Below are positions 35,035-46,528 of a stretch of 64,000 nucleotides of DNA, in pieces (the stretch's first letter is position 1; the number at the start of each line of letters is the position of its first letter). The stretch lies in contig PMEM01000034.1 of the NCBI GenBank assembly GCA_003155795.1, positions 1-64,000 of the forward strand, written 5' to 3'. The notes under the pieces were generated by a model, which saw only the letters and a program-made list of their open reading frames with translations, was not told the origin of the DNA and did no database searches. Source of the stretch: Gemmatimonadota bacterium. GTDB lineage: Bacteria; Gemmatimonadota; Gemmatimonadetes; Gemmatimonadales; Gemmatimonadaceae. The position numbers were made by a program, and so were the translations under genes.

Positions 35035-36912
35035 TTAAATTGTCTCTCGGACTGCCTGCGCGATATGCTTTGCGTCGATTCCAGCAGCGCTCAGAAGCTC
35101 CGCCGGTTCACCTGACGTCGGCATGGCGCGCACGGCCAGCTTGATCACTCGGTGCGGAATGTCCGGTGTATCTGCGAACGCATTCAGGACAGCGTCGCCC
35201 AGTCCGCCCTCGTACCAGTGATCTTCCACCACCACGATGCGACCACCTGTCGCGCGCGCGGCTTCACGTAGCGCCTCTACGTCAATCGGCTTGACAGAAT
35301 AGGCGTCGATCACTCGCACCTGGATGCCTTCGGACTTGAGCTGTTCGTAAGCGCTGAGACTCTCGTGCAGCGTGATCCCTGCCGCAATGATCGTCACCTG
35401 ATCGGTAGCCGATTGACGGAGCACCTTGCTTCCGCCAATGGGAAATGTTTCACTGGCAGGATAGATCACCGGCAGCTTGGCGCGGGTTGCACGCAGATAT
35501 GAAATGCCGGGCAAATCGGCCATCGCCGCCACCAGATGTGCTGTCTGATTGGCGTCGCACGGATACAGTACGGTACTCCCGTGTACAGCTCGCATCATAG
35601 CAATATCTTCGAGCGCCATTTGCGATGGACCGTCCTCGCCGATGCTTACACCAGGATGTGTACCGCACAGCCGAATGCTTACGCCAGACACCGCCGCCAT
35701 CCGGATCTGGTCGAAGGCTCTGCTGAAAAAAGCGGCGAACGTCGCGGCAAATGCGGTCTTCCCCAGAGCGCTGAAACCGACAGCGGCAGCGACAAGCTGT
35801 TGCTCGGCGATGTATATCTCGAAGAACCGATCCGGATACGCCTTGTTGAATTCTTCCGTAAATGTTGAATTCGATACCTCGCCGTCGAGCGCAACCACAT
35901 CCGGGCGATTGGCGCCAACAGCTACCAGCGCATCGCCGAACGCTTTTCGTGCGGCTTCTTCCGCACCGACTTCGTACACGGGGAGTTTCAACGGCGAGGC
36001 ATGCGGTTGCGCCGCTGGTTGCAGTGGTTCTGGCATCGCAACACTTACTGTGATGTGGCGCTCACCGCCAAGCTCCTTGATGGCCTCCTTCGCCTGGTCT
36101 GCGCTGAGCGGTTTGCCATGCCAGCCGTTCTTGTTCGCGACCAGCGATACACCTGATCCCTTCACCGTCTTCGCGATGATGCAGGTGGGTTGCACCGTTT
36201 GCGCGCGCGCTTCTGCATACGCGTGATCAATAGCCTCTACGTCATGGCCGTCAATCTCGATTGCGTGCCAACCAAACGCCCGTGCGCGCTCCGCATAAAC
36301 AGGTGAATCCCAACCGAGATCAGTCTGACCTCGCTGGCCCAGGCGGTTCATGTCCAGTATCGCGACAACATTGTTCAGTTTGTAATGGCCGGCCTTGTCG
36401 AACGCTTCCCAGATCGACCCTTCCGCCATTTCACTGTCGCCCAGCAACACCCAGACGGTGAACGGCAACTTATCTACGAATTTGCCGTTGAGCGCCATGC
36501 CGATACCGACTGGCAGCCCCTGTCCCAGTGAGCCGGTGGCGGTATCTACCCATGGCAGGCCGTGTGGCGCGCCGTTATCTTCCGCGCTTTGCAATGGCTT
36601 GGGATGCCCTTCGAGGCGGCTGCCGAATTTGCGCAATGACAACAGCTCTTCATCCGTGATGACACCGGCTGCCTTGTACATCGCGTAGAGCAGCGGACTC
36701 GCATGACCCTTGGAGAAGATGAGGCGGTCGTTATTCGGATTGTGCGGATGATTCCAGTCGTACTTGAGATATTTGATCAGGAGCACGGCCATGAGATCCG
36801 CCGGCGACATTGACGACGTTGGATGGCCTGAATTGGCGGCCGTGGTGCATCTGATGCTATCAACTCGGAACTGGGCTCCCAGCTCGGAACTGCGTGTGAA
36901 CAAATCGTCCAT
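35035..36912 (-). CDS. tkt: Transketolase
   Basis: 625 residues, a full single-chain transketolase of the shorter type. Seen in order: RCTTAANSGHPTSSMSPADL, SKGHASPLLYAMYKAAG, GSLGQGLPVGIGMAL, TPP motif GDSEMAEGSIWEAFDKAG and ILDMNRLGQ. Then GEVSNSTFTEEF of the PYR domain, VSIGEDGPSQMALEDIAMMR and a C-terminal domain with EDHWYEGGLGDAV. It moves two-carbon units between pentose and hexose phosphates. It is divergent from the GH94-zwf-gnd operon across a 152-base shared promoter region, which fits a joint role in pentose phosphate flux. Confidence 0.95.
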   Translation of the reverse strand: MDDLFTRSSELGAQFRVDSIRCTTAANSGHPTSSMSPADLMAVLLIKYLKYDWNHPHNPNNDRLIFSKGHASPLLYAMYKAAGVITDEELLSLRKFGSRLEGHPKPLQSAEDNGAPHGLPWVDTATGSLGQGLPVGIGMALNGKFVDKLPFTVWVLLGDSEMAEGSIWEAFDKAGHYKLNNVVAILDMNRLGQRGQTDLGWDSPVYAERARAFGWHAIEIDGHDVEAIDHAYAEARAQTVQPTCIIAKTVKGSGVSLVANKNGWHGKPLSADQAKEAIKELGGERHITVSVAMPEPLQPAAQPHASPLKLPVYEVGAEEAARKAFGDALVAVGANRPDVVALDGEVSNSTFTEEFNKAYPDRFFEIYIAEQQLVAAAVGFSALGKTAFAATFAAFFSRAFDQIRMAAVSGVSIRLCGTHPGVSIGEDGPSQMALEDIAMMRAVHGSTVLYPCDANQTAHLVAAMADLPGISYLRATRAKLPVIYPASETFPIGGSKVLRQSATDQVTIIAAGITLHESLSAYEQLKSEGIQVRVIDAYSVKPIDVEALREAARATGGRIVVVEDHWYEGGLGDAVLNAFADTPDIPHRVIKLAVRAMPTSGEPAELLSAAGIDAKHIAQAVRETI

Positions 36913-37064
36913 TTCGACAATCCTTCCCTATAGAAAGACTCGCGGTCGCGGCAGCAGTATGCTGACCGGAGGCGAATCGATTAAGGGGTTCACGTTCTAT
37001 GCCAGCATGGCGCGATCCATGCATTCCTACGTGACGAACGCAAGACGGAGTCGATGCACAACAA

Positions 37065-40000
37065 ATGAAATCAACAAGCGTCGGGCTGGCGCGGCCGCTC
37101 GCTCGTCATTTTTCGTCTCCGAGAGCAAATCCGCCGGAGACTGATCTCCTTTCCAACGGACGCTACTCCGTGATGATCACCGCAGCGGGCTCGGGTTACA
37201 GCCGCTGGCGGGATATTGCTGTCACACGCTGGCGTGCGGATTCGACGAGCGACGACACTGGAACATTCATCTTCCTGCGCGACGTCGCCACTGGCGCACT
37301 ATGGTCGGCGGGGTTCCAGCCAAGTGGGAAAGCGCCAGACAGCTATGAAGTCTTGTTCGCCGAGGATCACGCACGGATCACGCGGCGAGATGGAGTAATC
37401 GCGACACAGCTCGATATCGTCGTGTCACCGACGGATGCTGCCGAGATTCGTGAAGTCTCGCTGACAAATCACGGGACGCAGCCGCGGGACATCGAAGTCA
37501 CTTCATATGCTGAAGTTGTGCTCGCCTCTGCAGCAACGGATGCCGGCCACCCGGCGTTTTCGAATCTGTTTGTGCAAACCGAAATTCTCGCCGATCGCGC
37601 TACCCTTCTTGCCACACGGCGGCGCCACGCGCCGGATGATCCGGAATATTGGCTTGCCCACGTTGTCGCCGTCGATGGTGACACGGTCGGTGACCTGGAG
37701 TGGGAAACCAATCGCGAGCAGTTCCTCGGCCGTGGGCAAACGGTGCACACAGCGCGTGCAAATGCAGACGGCGCAACGCTTTCCAACACCGTTGGATCGG
37801 TGCTCGATCCGATCGTGAGTCTTCGCCGGCGTGTGAGCATTCCTCCGGGCGAAACAGCACGCGTGGTATTCTCGACTGTCGTCGCATCTTCACGAGCCGC
37901 GGTGCTCGACCTTGTGGGGAAGTACCACGACATCGCGAAGTTTGAGCAGGTTGCCACGCTCGCGACGGCGCAGGTACGAGCACAGCTTCACGATCTCGGT
38001 ATCGAACCGGAAGAAGCGCAACTATTCCAGACGCTCAGCGGGTCCATTCTGTATCTCGATCCGGCGTTGCGCGCACCGGCCGACGTCCTCGCACGGCGCG
38101 CAGAAGGCGTTGGAGCCCTGTGGGCGCACGGGATTTCGGGGGACCTGCCCATTGTACTCTTTGAGGTTTGCGAGCCAGGTGACGCCAATGCCGTGCGGCA
38201 ACTACTGCGTGCGCACGCATACTGGACGACGAAGCATCTTGCTGCTGACATCATAATATTGAACAATGGTGTGCCTTCCGCTGTGGATGATTTACAGTCG
38301 CAGCTGGAGAGCGTTGTTCAGGCGGATGCATCCGCGCCGCATGTGAAGCAGACAGAGTCGTTGGGGAAAGTGTTCATCCTCAGGACCGACCAGATAACGG
38401 CGGCTCAGCGTGATGCGCTGGAAGGCGCGGCGCGCGTAGCACTCTCTACATTGCGCGGCACACTCGCCGCGCAGATTGCGGACGCTCGCAGCGTCACGAC
38501 TTCAATCAACGCGCCGAATATCGCGACGCGACCGGGCTCGCCTGCGAGCTTGCCTATCGGGGGTGATTCACCATCACATCCCGAGCTCGAATTTTACAAC
38601 GGCTTCGGCGGATTCGACGCGGAGCACGGCGAGTATGTGATCACGCTTCACCCCGGTCAGTGGACCCCCGCACCGTGGATCAATGTGATTGCCAATTCAC
38701 AATTCGGTTGCATGGTCTCCGAGGCTGGGTCCGGTTGCGCGTGGTCCATCAACAGCCAACTGAACCTCCTTACTCCCTGGTCGAATGATCCGGTCAGCGA
38801 TCCGCCGAGTGAGATGTTCTACATTCGCGATGAGGATTCCGGCGAGTTGTGGAGTCCAACAGCGCTTCCCATTCGGGAGCAGCGCGGTGAATACGTGGTG
38901 CGACATGGACATGGTTATTCACGATACGCATACGACGCGCATGATATTGCACTCGACTTGCTGCAATTCGTGCCAGTGGACGATCCTGTCAAGATCTCAA
39001 GGCTCACGCTGACGAACCATTCTACTCGCCCGCGGCGCTTGCGTGTAACGGCATATCTCGAGTGGGTGCTCGGAGTGTTACGGAGCAATTCTGCACCTTT
39101 CGTTGTTACCGAGATGGATCCTGTCACCGGTGCAATGTTCGCGCGGAACTCGTGGAACGAGGATTTTGCTACGCGTATCGCGTTTGCGGATCTTGGTGGT
39201 GCGCAGACATCCTGGACCGGTGACAGAGCCGAGTTCCTGGGTTGTAACGGTGTGCTTGACAACCCTGCGGTACTTAGCCAGCCGGCGCAACTGTCAGGCC
39301 ACACCGGTGCCGCGCTTGATCCGTGCTGCGCGCTGCAAACGACTGTCGAGATCCCCGCAGGAGGAAGCATCTCTGTAGTGTGCTTTCTGGGTGAAGCCGA
39401 TAGTCGCGAGCAGGCACGAGCTCTGGTTCAGCAATATCGGTCTGATAATCTCGATGCGCGGCTCGACGCTGTCACGGACGTATGGAATCACGTCCTCGGA
39501 ACGCTGCAGGTGAAGACGCCAGACCGATCGATCGATCTTCTGTTGAATCAGTGGCTGCTATATCAGACACTTTCCTGCCGCGTGTGGGCGCGGACGGCGT
39601 TCTATCAGGCCAGTGGCGCGTACGGGTTCCGTGACCAGTTGCAGGACGTGATGGCGCTCACGGTGGCGCGGCCCGGCGTTACGCGAGCGCAGATTCTACT
39701 CGCTGCATCGCGTCAGTTCGTTGAAGGTGATGTACAGCACTGGTGGCACGAGCCAATCGGTCGCGGCATACGCACACACGTCTCTGACGACCTGCTCTGG
39801 CTGCCCTATGTGGCGAGTCATTATCTCGACGTGACGGCTGATCATCAGATTCTGGACGAATCGATTCCCTTCCTCGAAGGCCCGGCGCTGAAACCGGATC
39901 AGGTGGATGCTTACTTCCAGCCTACGGTTTCGGCTGAGCACGGTACGATCTTCGAACACTGCGCGCGTACGCTTGATCGGAGTCTCGCCGTTGGCGTCCA

Positions 40001-41027
40001 CGGACTTCCGCTGATGGGAACCGGCGACTGGAACGATGGAATGAATCTTGTGGGAATCAAGGGCAAAGGTGAAAGTGTGTGGCTCGCCTGGTTCCTCTAC
40101 ACCGTTCTTACAACGTGGGCTCCGATCGCGTCTGCACGTGGCGACACAAAGCGCGCCGATGCGTGGGTCGATCACGCGAGAAAGATCAAGGAGGCTGCGG
40201 AGCAGAACGCATGGGATGGAAACTGGTATCGCCGCGCATATTTCGACGACGGCACACCGCTCGGCACGGCCGGCAGTGATGCATGTGCGATTGATTCGAT
40301 CGCGCAATCGTGGAGTGTCATGTCTGGCGCCGCGGACCCTGATCGCGCACGCCGAGCGATGGCCTCGGTTGATGAGCATCTGGTGCGCCGGGACGTTGAT
40401 ATAATCCTCCTGCTGACGCCGCCGTTCGATCACACCGCGCTCCAGCCTGGCTACATCAAGGGATACGTGCCTGGTGTGCGCGAGAACGGGGGCCAGTACA
40501 CGCACGGAGCCGTTTGGACTGTCACCGCATTCGCGGAACTCGGTGACGGCGAGAAAACCGCCGAGTTGTTTTCAATGCTCAATCCAATCACGCATACGTC
40601 GACGCCTCGCGGCGTGAAGCAGTATCGTGTGGAACCATACGTAACGGTAGGCGATGTCTATTCAGTGGCACCGCACGCTGGCCACGGCGGGTGGAGCTGG
40701 TACACAGGATCAGCAGGCTGGTTGTATCGTGCCGGGACCGAGTGGCTCCTGGGCATTCGAGTGCAGGGTGATCGGTTGGTCGTGGATCCGTGCATTCCGG
40801 CCGACTGGCCAGGATTCACGGCGACATTGCAGTACCGCTCGGCACGGTATGAGATCACAGTAGAGAACCCGAGCGGTGCTTGTAGAGGTATAACCGAGCT
40901 CGAATTGGATGGCGCCGTGTCGAGCGACGCAGATCCCGGAACGCGAGCGAGCGTGCCGCTGAAAGATGATCACCAGAGCCACAAAATTCGAGCCGTTATG
41001 GGAACACACGCCGGAATCGCCAAATGA
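37065..41027 (+). CDS. GH94 phosphorylase, NdvB C-terminal type (beta-1,2-oligoglucan phosphorylase-like)
   Basis: 1320 residues. Two related beta-sandwich modules occur in tandem: the first opens [20 protein letters not shown] (about residues 29-48) and the second [19 protein letters not shown] with [15 protein letters not shown] (about 510-640). An (alpha/alpha)6 catalytic domain follows with [32 protein letters not shown] and the [10 protein letters not shown] motif carrying the catalytic acid. This matches the C-terminal part of cyclic beta-1,2-glucan synthase NdvB and 1,2-beta-oligoglucan phosphorylase. The GT84 synthase part is absent. The expected product is glucose 1-phosphate. The stop overlaps zwf (ATGA). 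Confidence 0.88.
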   Translation: MKSTSVGLARPLARHFSSPRANPPETDLLSNGRYSVMITAAGSGYSRWRDIAVTRWRADSTSDDTGTFIFLRDVATGALWSAGFQPSGKAPDSYEVLFAEDHARITRRDGVIATQLDIVVSPTDAAEIREVSLTNHGTQPRDIEVTSYAEVVLASAATDAGHPAFSNLFVQTEILADRATLLATRRRHAPDDPEYWLAHVVAVDGDTVGDLEWETNREQFLGRGQTVHTARANADGATLSNTVGSVLDPIVSLRRRVSIPPGETARVVFSTVVASSRAAVLDLVGKYHDIAKFEQVATLATAQVRAQLHDLGIEPEEAQLFQTLSGSILYLDPALRAPADVLARRAEGVGALWAHGISGDLPIVLFEVCEPGDANAVRQLLRAHAYWTTKHLAADIIILNNGVPSAVDDLQSQLESVVQADASAPHVKQTESLGKVFILRTDQITAAQRDALEGAARVALSTLRGTLAAQIADARSVTTSINAPNIATRPGSPASLPIGGDSPSHPELEFYNGFGGFDAEHGEYVITLHPGQWTPAPWINVIANSQFGCMVSEAGSGCAWSINSQLNLLTPWSNDPVSDPPSEMFYIRDEDSGELWSPTALPIREQRGEYVVRHGHGYSRYAYDAHDIALDLLQFVPVDDPVKISRLTLTNHSTRPRRLRVTAYLEWVLGVLRSNSAPFVVTEMDPVTGAMFARNSWNEDFATRIAFADLGGAQTSWTGDRAEFLGCNGVLDNPAVLSQPAQLSGHTGAALDPCCALQTTVEIPAGGSISVVCFLGEADSREQARALVQQYRSDNLDARLDAVTDVWNHVLGTLQVKTPDRSIDLLLNQWLLYQTLSCRVWARTAFYQASGAYGFRDQLQDVMALTVARPGVTRAQILLAASRQFVEGDVQHWWHEPIGRGIRTHVSDDLLWLPYVASHYLDVTADHQILDESIPFLEGPALKPDQVDAYFQPTVSAEHGTIFEHCARTLDRSLAVGVHGLPLMGTGDWNDGMNLVGIKGKGESVWLAWFLYTVLTTWAPIASARGDTKRADAWVDHARKIKEAAEQNAWDGNWYRRAYFDDGTPLGTAGSDACAIDSIAQSWSVMSGAADPDRARRAMASVDEHLVRRDVDIILLLTPPFDHTALQPGYIKGYVPGVRENGGQYTHGAVWTVTAFAELGDGEKTAELFSMLNPITHTSTPRGVKQYRVEPYVTVGDVYSVAPHAGHGGWSWYTGSAGWLYRAGTEWLLGIRVQGDRLVVDPCIPADWPGFTATLQYRSARYEITVENPSGACRGITELELDGAVSSDADPGTRASVPLKDDHQSHKIRAVMGTHAGIAK

Positions 41028-42457
41028 CCAATAATCAGGAAAGGACAGAACAGTCCGACGCGCTGGTAGTCTTTGGGATTACTGGCGATCTCGCGCACAA
41101 GATGATCTTCCCCGCGCTGTACGCGATGGTGCAGCACGGCGTACTCAAGGTACCGGTTGTCGGAGTGGCATCATCGCTGTGGACTATCGCGCAGCTGCAT
41201 GAACGAGCGACTGATAGTGTCGAACATTCAGGTGTCGTTGTCGATAAGCACGTGCTCAAGCGCCTGCTGTCGTTACTGCGGTATGTACCCGGGGACTATA
41301 GCCAGAGCGATACATTCACGGCGTTGAAGCATGCGTTGGGAGATGCAAAATTCCCTGCTTTCTACCTGGCAATTCCACCCGAGCTGTTCGCGACCGTAAT
41401 CAAGGGACTCAGCGCTGCCGGCTTGGGCGAGCGGGGGCGCGTGATCGTGGAGAAACCGTTCGGACGCGACCTGGCTTCTGCACGCAAGTTGAACGCGGTT
41501 GCGCGGGCGGCGTTTCCCGACAACGCGATCTTCCGGATCGATCACTTCCTGGGCAAGGAGGCGATCATGAATATTCTTTACTTCCGCTTCGCCAACTCCT
41601 TTTTGGAACCGATCTGGAACCGCAATTACATCAGCAGCGTACAGATCACCCTGGCGGAGAAATTCGGAGTAAACGGCCGCGGTGCGTTCTACGAAACAGC
41701 TGGCTGCCTTCGGGACGTGATTCAGAATCACATCTTCCAGATCGTCACACTGTTGGCTATGGAGCCATCGAGGTACGATTCGCATGGTTCTGTTCACACT
41801 GAGAAGGTCAAGATATTCCGCGCGATGCGACCATTGAAGCCGGATGATCTCGTGCGCGGCCAGTACTCCGGTTACCGGAAGGAGGCGCATGTTGCGAAGG
41901 ATTCTGACGTGGAAACGTTTTGTGCGGTGCGCCTCTTCATCGATTCGTGGCGTTGGGCAGGAGTCCCGTGGTATCTGCGTTCGGGAAAGTGTCTGCACGA
42001 GACAGCAGCCGAAGTACTGGTCCAGTTGAAGCCACCGCCCATACACCTCTTTGACGATTCCGCAGCGCCAACGGGCAATCAGGCCAACTATCTCCGCTTT
42101 CGACTCTCGCCCGATACCGCAATCGCGCTGGCAGCGCGTGTCAAGCGACCCGGCGTGGAGTTTGTCGGCGATCAGCGTGAGCTCTACATGAGCGACGAAC
42201 TCCGCGGGGCAGAGGAGCCATACGAGCGCTTGTTGAGTGGCGCCATGGTTGGTGATCAGTCGCTGTTTGCCAGCGAGGATGCGGTTGAGGCTGCATGGGC
42301 GGCAGTGGATCCGATCCTCAAGAACCATCCTCGCGCGATTACATATAAGTGCGGCAGTTGGGGTCCCAAACAGGCCGACGCATTGATCGCGAACGACGGT
42401 GGCTGGCACAACCCCGTGCGAGACGCTGCGCCGCGTGAGAAGAACGGTGAGCACTAG
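41024..42457 (+). CDS. zwf: Glucose-6-phosphate 1-dehydrogenase
   Basis: 477 residues. The N-terminus [20 protein letters not shown] is the coenzyme-binding motif. The substrate-binding signature [10 protein letters not shown] is at residues 171-180 (H174, K178). EKPFGRDL and [10 protein letters not shown] are conserved blocks. It makes 6-phosphogluconolactone and NADPH. ATG 41024 overlaps the GH94 stop by 4 bases, so the two are translationally coupled, linking sugar phosphate release with its oxidation. Phosphoglucomutase and lactonase genes, needed to bridge the steps, are not in the window. Confidence 0.96.
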   Translation: MTNNQERTEQSDALVVFGITGDLAHKMIFPALYAMVQHGVLKVPVVGVASSLWTIAQLHERATDSVEHSGVVVDKHVLKRLLSLLRYVPGDYSQSDTFTALKHALGDAKFPAFYLAIPPELFATVIKGLSAAGLGERGRVIVEKPFGRDLASARKLNAVARAAFPDNAIFRIDHFLGKEAIMNILYFRFANSFLEPIWNRNYISSVQITLAEKFGVNGRGAFYETAGCLRDVIQNHIFQIVTLLAMEPSRYDSHGSVHTEKVKIFRAMRPLKPDDLVRGQYSGYRKEAHVAKDSDVETFCAVRLFIDSWRWAGVPWYLRSGKCLHETAAEVLVQLKPPPIHLFDDSAAPTGNQANYLRFRLSPDTAIALAARVKRPGVEFVGDQRELYMSDELRGAEEPYERLLSGAMVGDQSLFASEDAVEAAWAAVDPILKNHPRAITYKCGSWGPKQADALIANDGGWHNPVRDAAPREKNGEH

Positions 42458-42545
42458 CCAGGCTAATTCTTCGACTACAGGCCGACGGTAAAGTTGAACG
42501 AAAACATCGCGCTCATCACTTCCAATTTACGGAGAGCATGCAAGC

Positions 42546-44135
42546 ATGGCTGAAGCAGATAACAAGCTGGAAGGACCGGACCTGGTTGTGGATGGAGTCG
42601 CGCTCGCCGACCTTGCGGATGGCGCAATGCTGCAAGGTCATGCGGATGGTGAGCCCGTATTGGTGGCTCGACGCGGCGACGATGTCTTCGCGATCGGGAA
42701 TACCTGCACGCACTACGGTGCGCCGCTGAACACGGGCCTGCTCGTCGGCGACACCGTGCGGTGTCCATGGCATCATGCGTGCTTCAGCCTCAGAAGCGGC
42801 GAAGCGCTCCGGGCGCCAGCTCTTAATCCGCTCCCGTGCTGGACCGTGGAGCACCGCAACGGTCGTGTGTACATCCACACCAAACGCGATCGCGAGCCGC
42901 TGGCGCCGACTCCGGCAGACATGAAGGCAGTCGGTAGCAGGCCACAGTCTGCGTCACCGTCCGCTGTGGTCATCATCGGCGCCGGAGCGGCCGGGAGTGC
43001 AGCCGCGGAGATGCTTCGCCGCCAGGGATACAAAGGACGCATCACCATGATAGACAGTGATGATGGTGCGCCGTACGACCGACCGAACCTGTCCAAGGAC
43101 TACCTGGCGGGCGAAGCCGAGGAGGAGTGGATTCCTCTCCGACCGGAGGGTTTTTATAATGAACACGACATTGCAATCGTGCGCTCGAGCGTCACGGCGG
43201 TGGACGTGAAGGCTCGAAAGGTACAGCTCGCCGACGGCTCATCGCAGGAATACGCTGCTCTGCTCATTGCAACGGGCGCCGAGCCGCGGAGGCTTGACAT
43301 TCCGGGACATGACAGAGCCAACGTACATGTGCTTCGGTCGCTGAACGACAGCAAGGCGATAATCGCGCTCGCGGAACATTCGCATCACGCTGTGGTCCTG
43401 GGTGCCAGCTTCATTGGACTGGAGGTAGCAGCCTCGCTGCGCGCGAGGGGGTTGGAGGTGCACGTTGTTGCTCCGGATCCCAAGCCACTTGTACGGGTGA
43501 TGGGCGATGAGATGGGCACAATGATTCAGAAACTGCACGAAGAGCATGGTGTCGTGTTTCATCTTGGACAAACGGCGACAAGTATCGGCAGCGACTCGGT
43601 GATCCTTGAGAACGGAGAACATCTCCGCGCGGATATGGTGGTGGTTGGGATCGGTGTTATTCCAAGGCTCGACGTCGCGAAGGCCGCGGGTGTCACGCTC
43701 GAGAAGGGTGTGTCGGTGAATGAGTATCTGGAAACGAGTGTGCCAGGGATCTATGCCGCAGGTGACATTGCGCGCTGGCCCGACCGGCACTCCGGTCAGA
43801 AGATTCGCGTGGAGCATTGGGTAGTAGCGCAGCGCCAGGGACAGACTGCAGCGCGCAACATTCTGGGTGCACGAGAGCGGTTCGATACGATACCGTTCTT
43901 CTGGAGCAAGCACTACGACCTGTCAATCCGCTATACCGGCCACGCCGAGCACTGGGATCGAATCGACGTGAACGGCGACATTGCCGGGCGGGATTGTTCG
44001 GTGGCGTTTGTGCAGGGTGGAAAGACACTGGCTGTAGCAAGTGTCAAGCGCGATCTGGAGAATCTGGAAGCGGCGTTCGCGATGGAATCAAACGATGAGG
44101 CTGCGTTAAAACGCGTTCTCACGGAAACTCACTAG
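42546..44135 (+). CDS. Rieske [2Fe-2S] ferredoxin fused to FAD reductase (AIFM3-like)
   Basis: 529 residues. The N-terminal Rieske domain has C54-x-H56 and C73-x2-H76 (GNTCTHYGAP and RCPWHHACFSL). The reductase part has VVIIGAGAAGSAAAEML (FAD), YDRPNLSKDYLAGEA, VVLGASFIGLEVAASL (NAD(P)) and GIYAAGDIARWPD. A C-terminal reductase dimer domain follows. Such fusions pass electrons from NAD(P)H through FAD to the Rieske cluster. It lies between zwf and gnd, the two NADPH-producing steps. The gap to zwf is 88 bases; ACGGAGAGC precedes the start. Confidence 0.93.
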   Translation: MAEADNKLEGPDLVVDGVALADLADGAMLQGHADGEPVLVARRGDDVFAIGNTCTHYGAPLNTGLLVGDTVRCPWHHACFSLRSGEALRAPALNPLPCWTVEHRNGRVYIHTKRDREPLAPTPADMKAVGSRPQSASPSAVVIIGAGAAGSAAAEMLRRQGYKGRITMIDSDDGAPYDRPNLSKDYLAGEAEEEWIPLRPEGFYNEHDIAIVRSSVTAVDVKARKVQLADGSSQEYAALLIATGAEPRRLDIPGHDRANVHVLRSLNDSKAIIALAEHSHHAVVLGASFIGLEVAASLRARGLEVHVVAPDPKPLVRVMGDEMGTMIQKLHEEHGVVFHLGQTATSIGSDSVILENGEHLRADMVVVGIGVIPRLDVAKAAGVTLEKGVSVNEYLETSVPGIYAAGDIARWPDRHSGQKIRVEHWVVAQRQGQTAARNILGARERFDTIPFFWSKHYDLSIRYTGHAEHWDRIDVNGDIAGRDCSVAFVQGGKTLAVASVKRDLENLEAAFAMESNDEAALKRVLTETH

Positions 44136-44144
44136 GAGTTACAA

Positions 44145-45164
44145 ATGCAGCTCGGAATGATTGGACTTGGACGCATGGGCGCCAGCATGGTGCGTCGCCT
44201 CATGCGAGGCGGCCACACCTGTGTGGCATACGACAGGGCCGCCGCCGCCGTACAGGCGCTAACGGGCGATGGCGCAACAGCGACCACAACGCTGGATGAT
44301 TTCGTGGCGAAGCTCACGAAACCCAGAACAGTGTGGCTGATGGTCCCAGCCGCAGTCGTGGATGCCACGCTCGATGAACTCGTCCCCAAACTTTCCGCGG
44401 GTGATGTGGTCGTGGATGGCGGCAACTCCTACTATCGCGATGACATTCTTCGTGCAAAACGGCTCGGCGAAAAAGGGCTGCACTACGTGGACTGTGGTAC
44501 CAGCGGCGGAGTCATCGGTCTTGAGCGCGGGTACTGCCTCATGATCGGCGGTGAAGCTGACGTGGTGAAGCGACTGGATCCCATTTTTGCTACACTCGCT
44601 CCGGGAGCCGGGTCAGCAGCCGAGACACCGGGCCGCAAGGACCGCAGCGGAACCGCAGCGCAGGGCTACTTATACTGCGGCGATCATGGTGCAGGTCACT
44701 TTGTGAAGATGGTTCACAACGGAATCGAGTACGGCATGATGGCGGCGTACGCGGAGGGATTCAACATCCTGAAGCATGCCGGTATAGGGAAGACAAAGCG
44801 CGATGCCGATGCGGAGACCACGCCGCTTCGTGACCCGTGGGCCTACCAGTACGATTTCAACATGCCCGACGTCGCGGAAGTCTGGCGCCGCGGAAGTGTG
44901 ATCGCTTCCTGGTTGCTCGACCTCACTGCAGCGGCACTCGCCGCCGATCCTGGGCTGGATAATTTCGCTGGGCGCGTGTCTGATTCTGGCGAAGGGCGCT
45001 GGACTCTCGAAGCCGCAATCGATGAGGCGGTACCAGCGAACGTTCTCTCGGCGGCGCTGTTCGCACGATTCACGTCTCGCGGTGAGGCAGAGTTTCAGAA
45101 CCGTATTCTCTCCGCGATGCGCTCCGAGTTCGGCGGCCACGTGGAGAAGCCCGCGGCCAAGTAG
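44145..45164 (+). CDS. gnd: 6-phosphogluconate dehydrogenase, decarboxylating, short (GndA/YqeC) type
   Basis: 339 residues. N-terminal MQLGMIGLGRMGASMVRRLM is the Rossmann motif, VVDGGNSYYRDDILRA the first substrate loop and HYVDCGTSGGVIGLERGYCLMIGG the signature. GHFVKMVHNGIEYGMM has the catalytic Lys. Short forms of about 300-340 residues often prefer NAD+, unlike the 470-residue NADP+ form; which applies here cannot be read safely. AGGAG precedes the ATG at good spacing. It makes ribulose 5-phosphate, the feed for the transketolase encoded across the divergent promoter. Confidence 0.95.
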   Translation: MQLGMIGLGRMGASMVRRLMRGGHTCVAYDRAAAAVQALTGDGATATTTLDDFVAKLTKPRTVWLMVPAAVVDATLDELVPKLSAGDVVVDGGNSYYRDDILRAKRLGEKGLHYVDCGTSGGVIGLERGYCLMIGGEADVVKRLDPIFATLAPGAGSAAETPGRKDRSGTAAQGYLYCGDHGAGHFVKMVHNGIEYGMMAAYAEGFNILKHAGIGKTKRDADAETTPLRDPWAYQYDFNMPDVAEVWRRGSVIASWLLDLTAAALAADPGLDNFAGRVSDSGEGRWTLEAAIDEAVPANVLSAALFARFTSRGEAEFQNRILSAMRSEFGGHVEKPAAK

Positions 45165-45198
45165 TATCTCAGAGGGGACTCAACGGAGCACGGCGCGC

Positions 45199-46506
45199 TT
45201 GGAGAACATTGACGACACGCGAGTGATGGATGAGCAGACGCTCGACCAGCTCCAGCGCGCTGCATTCGGCTATTTCGCGCAGACCGTGAATCCGGTCAAC
45301 GGTCTGGTCGCTGATACGACGCGCGAGAACTGCCCATGCAGTATCGCGGTGGTGGGATTCGCTCTGTCGGCATATCCGGTTGCAGTGGAGCGCGGCTGGA
45401 TGACGCGGGCCGACGCAGTCGAACGCAGCGTTACCGCGTTGCGGTTTTTCCGGGACAGCGATCAGAGTGGCAGTCCGGACGCTACCGGTTTCAAGGGTTT
45501 CTACTATCACTTTCTGAGCATGGACACGGGCGCCCGCGTCTGGCGCTCGGAGCTGTCGATGGTTGACACTGCTCTATTTATTGCCGGAGCACTCACTGCT
45601 GCCAGTTACTTCACCGCGCACACAGCGGATGAAATCGAGTTGCGCGAGTTGGCGGAACTGTTATATCGGCGTGTTGACTGGCGCTGGGCCCAGGACGAAC
45701 AGGGTGTGATCAGGCAGGGCTGGAAGCCGGAATGTGGTTTTCTGCACTATGTATGGCAGGGCTACAACGAGGCCATCGTGTTGTACGTGCTTGCGCTCGG
45801 ATCTCCGACGCACGCGCTCGAAGGGAGCGGTTACGAAGCGTGGACCGTAACATATCAGTGGGAGAACCTTTACGATTACGATTTCCTCTATGCAGGGCCG
45901 TTGTTCATACACCAGTTCTCGCATGCATGGATCGATCTGCGTGGTATTCAGGATCGCTTTATGCGCGAGAAGCAGAGCGACTATTTTGAGAACAGTCGGC
46001 GCGCGGTGATGGTTCAACGTGAGTACGCGCGGCGCAATCCGAATGAGTTCGCCGGTTACGATGAATACTGCTGGGGTCTGACCGCCTGCGATGGTCCCAA
46101 CGATGGTATGCCAGAGCTGGGTCAGCGATCAGCGCCACGACAGCATTTGTTCGGCTACGCAGCGCGCGGCGTGCCGTATGGGCCCGATGATGGCACCATG
46201 AGCGGGTGGGCAGCGCTGGCGTCGCTGCCGTTCGCGCCGGATATCGTGCTGCGCACCGCGAGCACAATGTTACAGCGATATCCGGAAATGCTGTCCGAGC
46301 AGCGATACACCAGCAGTTTCAATCCGAGCCTCCCGGGCCGTGGTGCTGATGCGTGGGTATCTACGGGTCACTTTGGACTGGATCAGGGCATACTTATCAT
46401 GATGATCGAGAACTACCGCACGGGGATGATCTGGCGGTTGATGCGAGAGTGTCCATACATCGGTATCGGACTGCGACGTGCGGGATTCCGCGGCGGGTGG
46501 TTGTAA
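45199..46506 (+). CDS. Glycoamylase-domain protein, endo-beta-1,2-glucanase (GH144)-like
   Basis: About 435 residues of the Glycoamylase/DUF2329 type. Typical blocks: QRAAFGYFAQTVNPVNGLVADTT split around GLVAD, CSIAVVGFALSAYPVAVERG, SELSMVDTALFIAGALTA, FLHYVWQGYNEAIVLYVLALG, FIHQFSHAWIDLRGIQD, YCWGLTACDGP and STGHFGLDQGILIMMIENY. The same fold is the middle module of NdvB and the GH144 endo-beta-1,2-glucanase family. TTG 45199 has GGAG 10 bases upstream; ATG 45226 is the alternative. No signal peptide is seen, so it would act inside the cell unless exported otherwise. It fits initial glucan cutting for the GH94 phosphorylase. Confidence 0.85.
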   Translation: MENIDDTRVMDEQTLDQLQRAAFGYFAQTVNPVNGLVADTTRENCPCSIAVVGFALSAYPVAVERGWMTRADAVERSVTALRFFRDSDQSGSPDATGFKGFYYHFLSMDTGARVWRSELSMVDTALFIAGALTAASYFTAHTADEIELRELAELLYRRVDWRWAQDEQGVIRQGWKPECGFLHYVWQGYNEAIVLYVLALGSPTHALEGSGYEAWTVTYQWENLYDYDFLYAGPLFIHQFSHAWIDLRGIQDRFMREKQSDYFENSRRAVMVQREYARRNPNEFAGYDEYCWGLTACDGPNDGMPELGQRSAPRQHLFGYAARGVPYGPDDGTMSGWAALASLPFAPDIVLRTASTMLQRYPEMLSEQRYTSSFNPSLPGRGADAWVSTGHFGLDQGILIMMIENYRTGMIWRLMRECPYIGIGLRRAGFRGGWL

Positions 46507-46528
46507 TGGTTCGCATCGCGTGCGCAGC

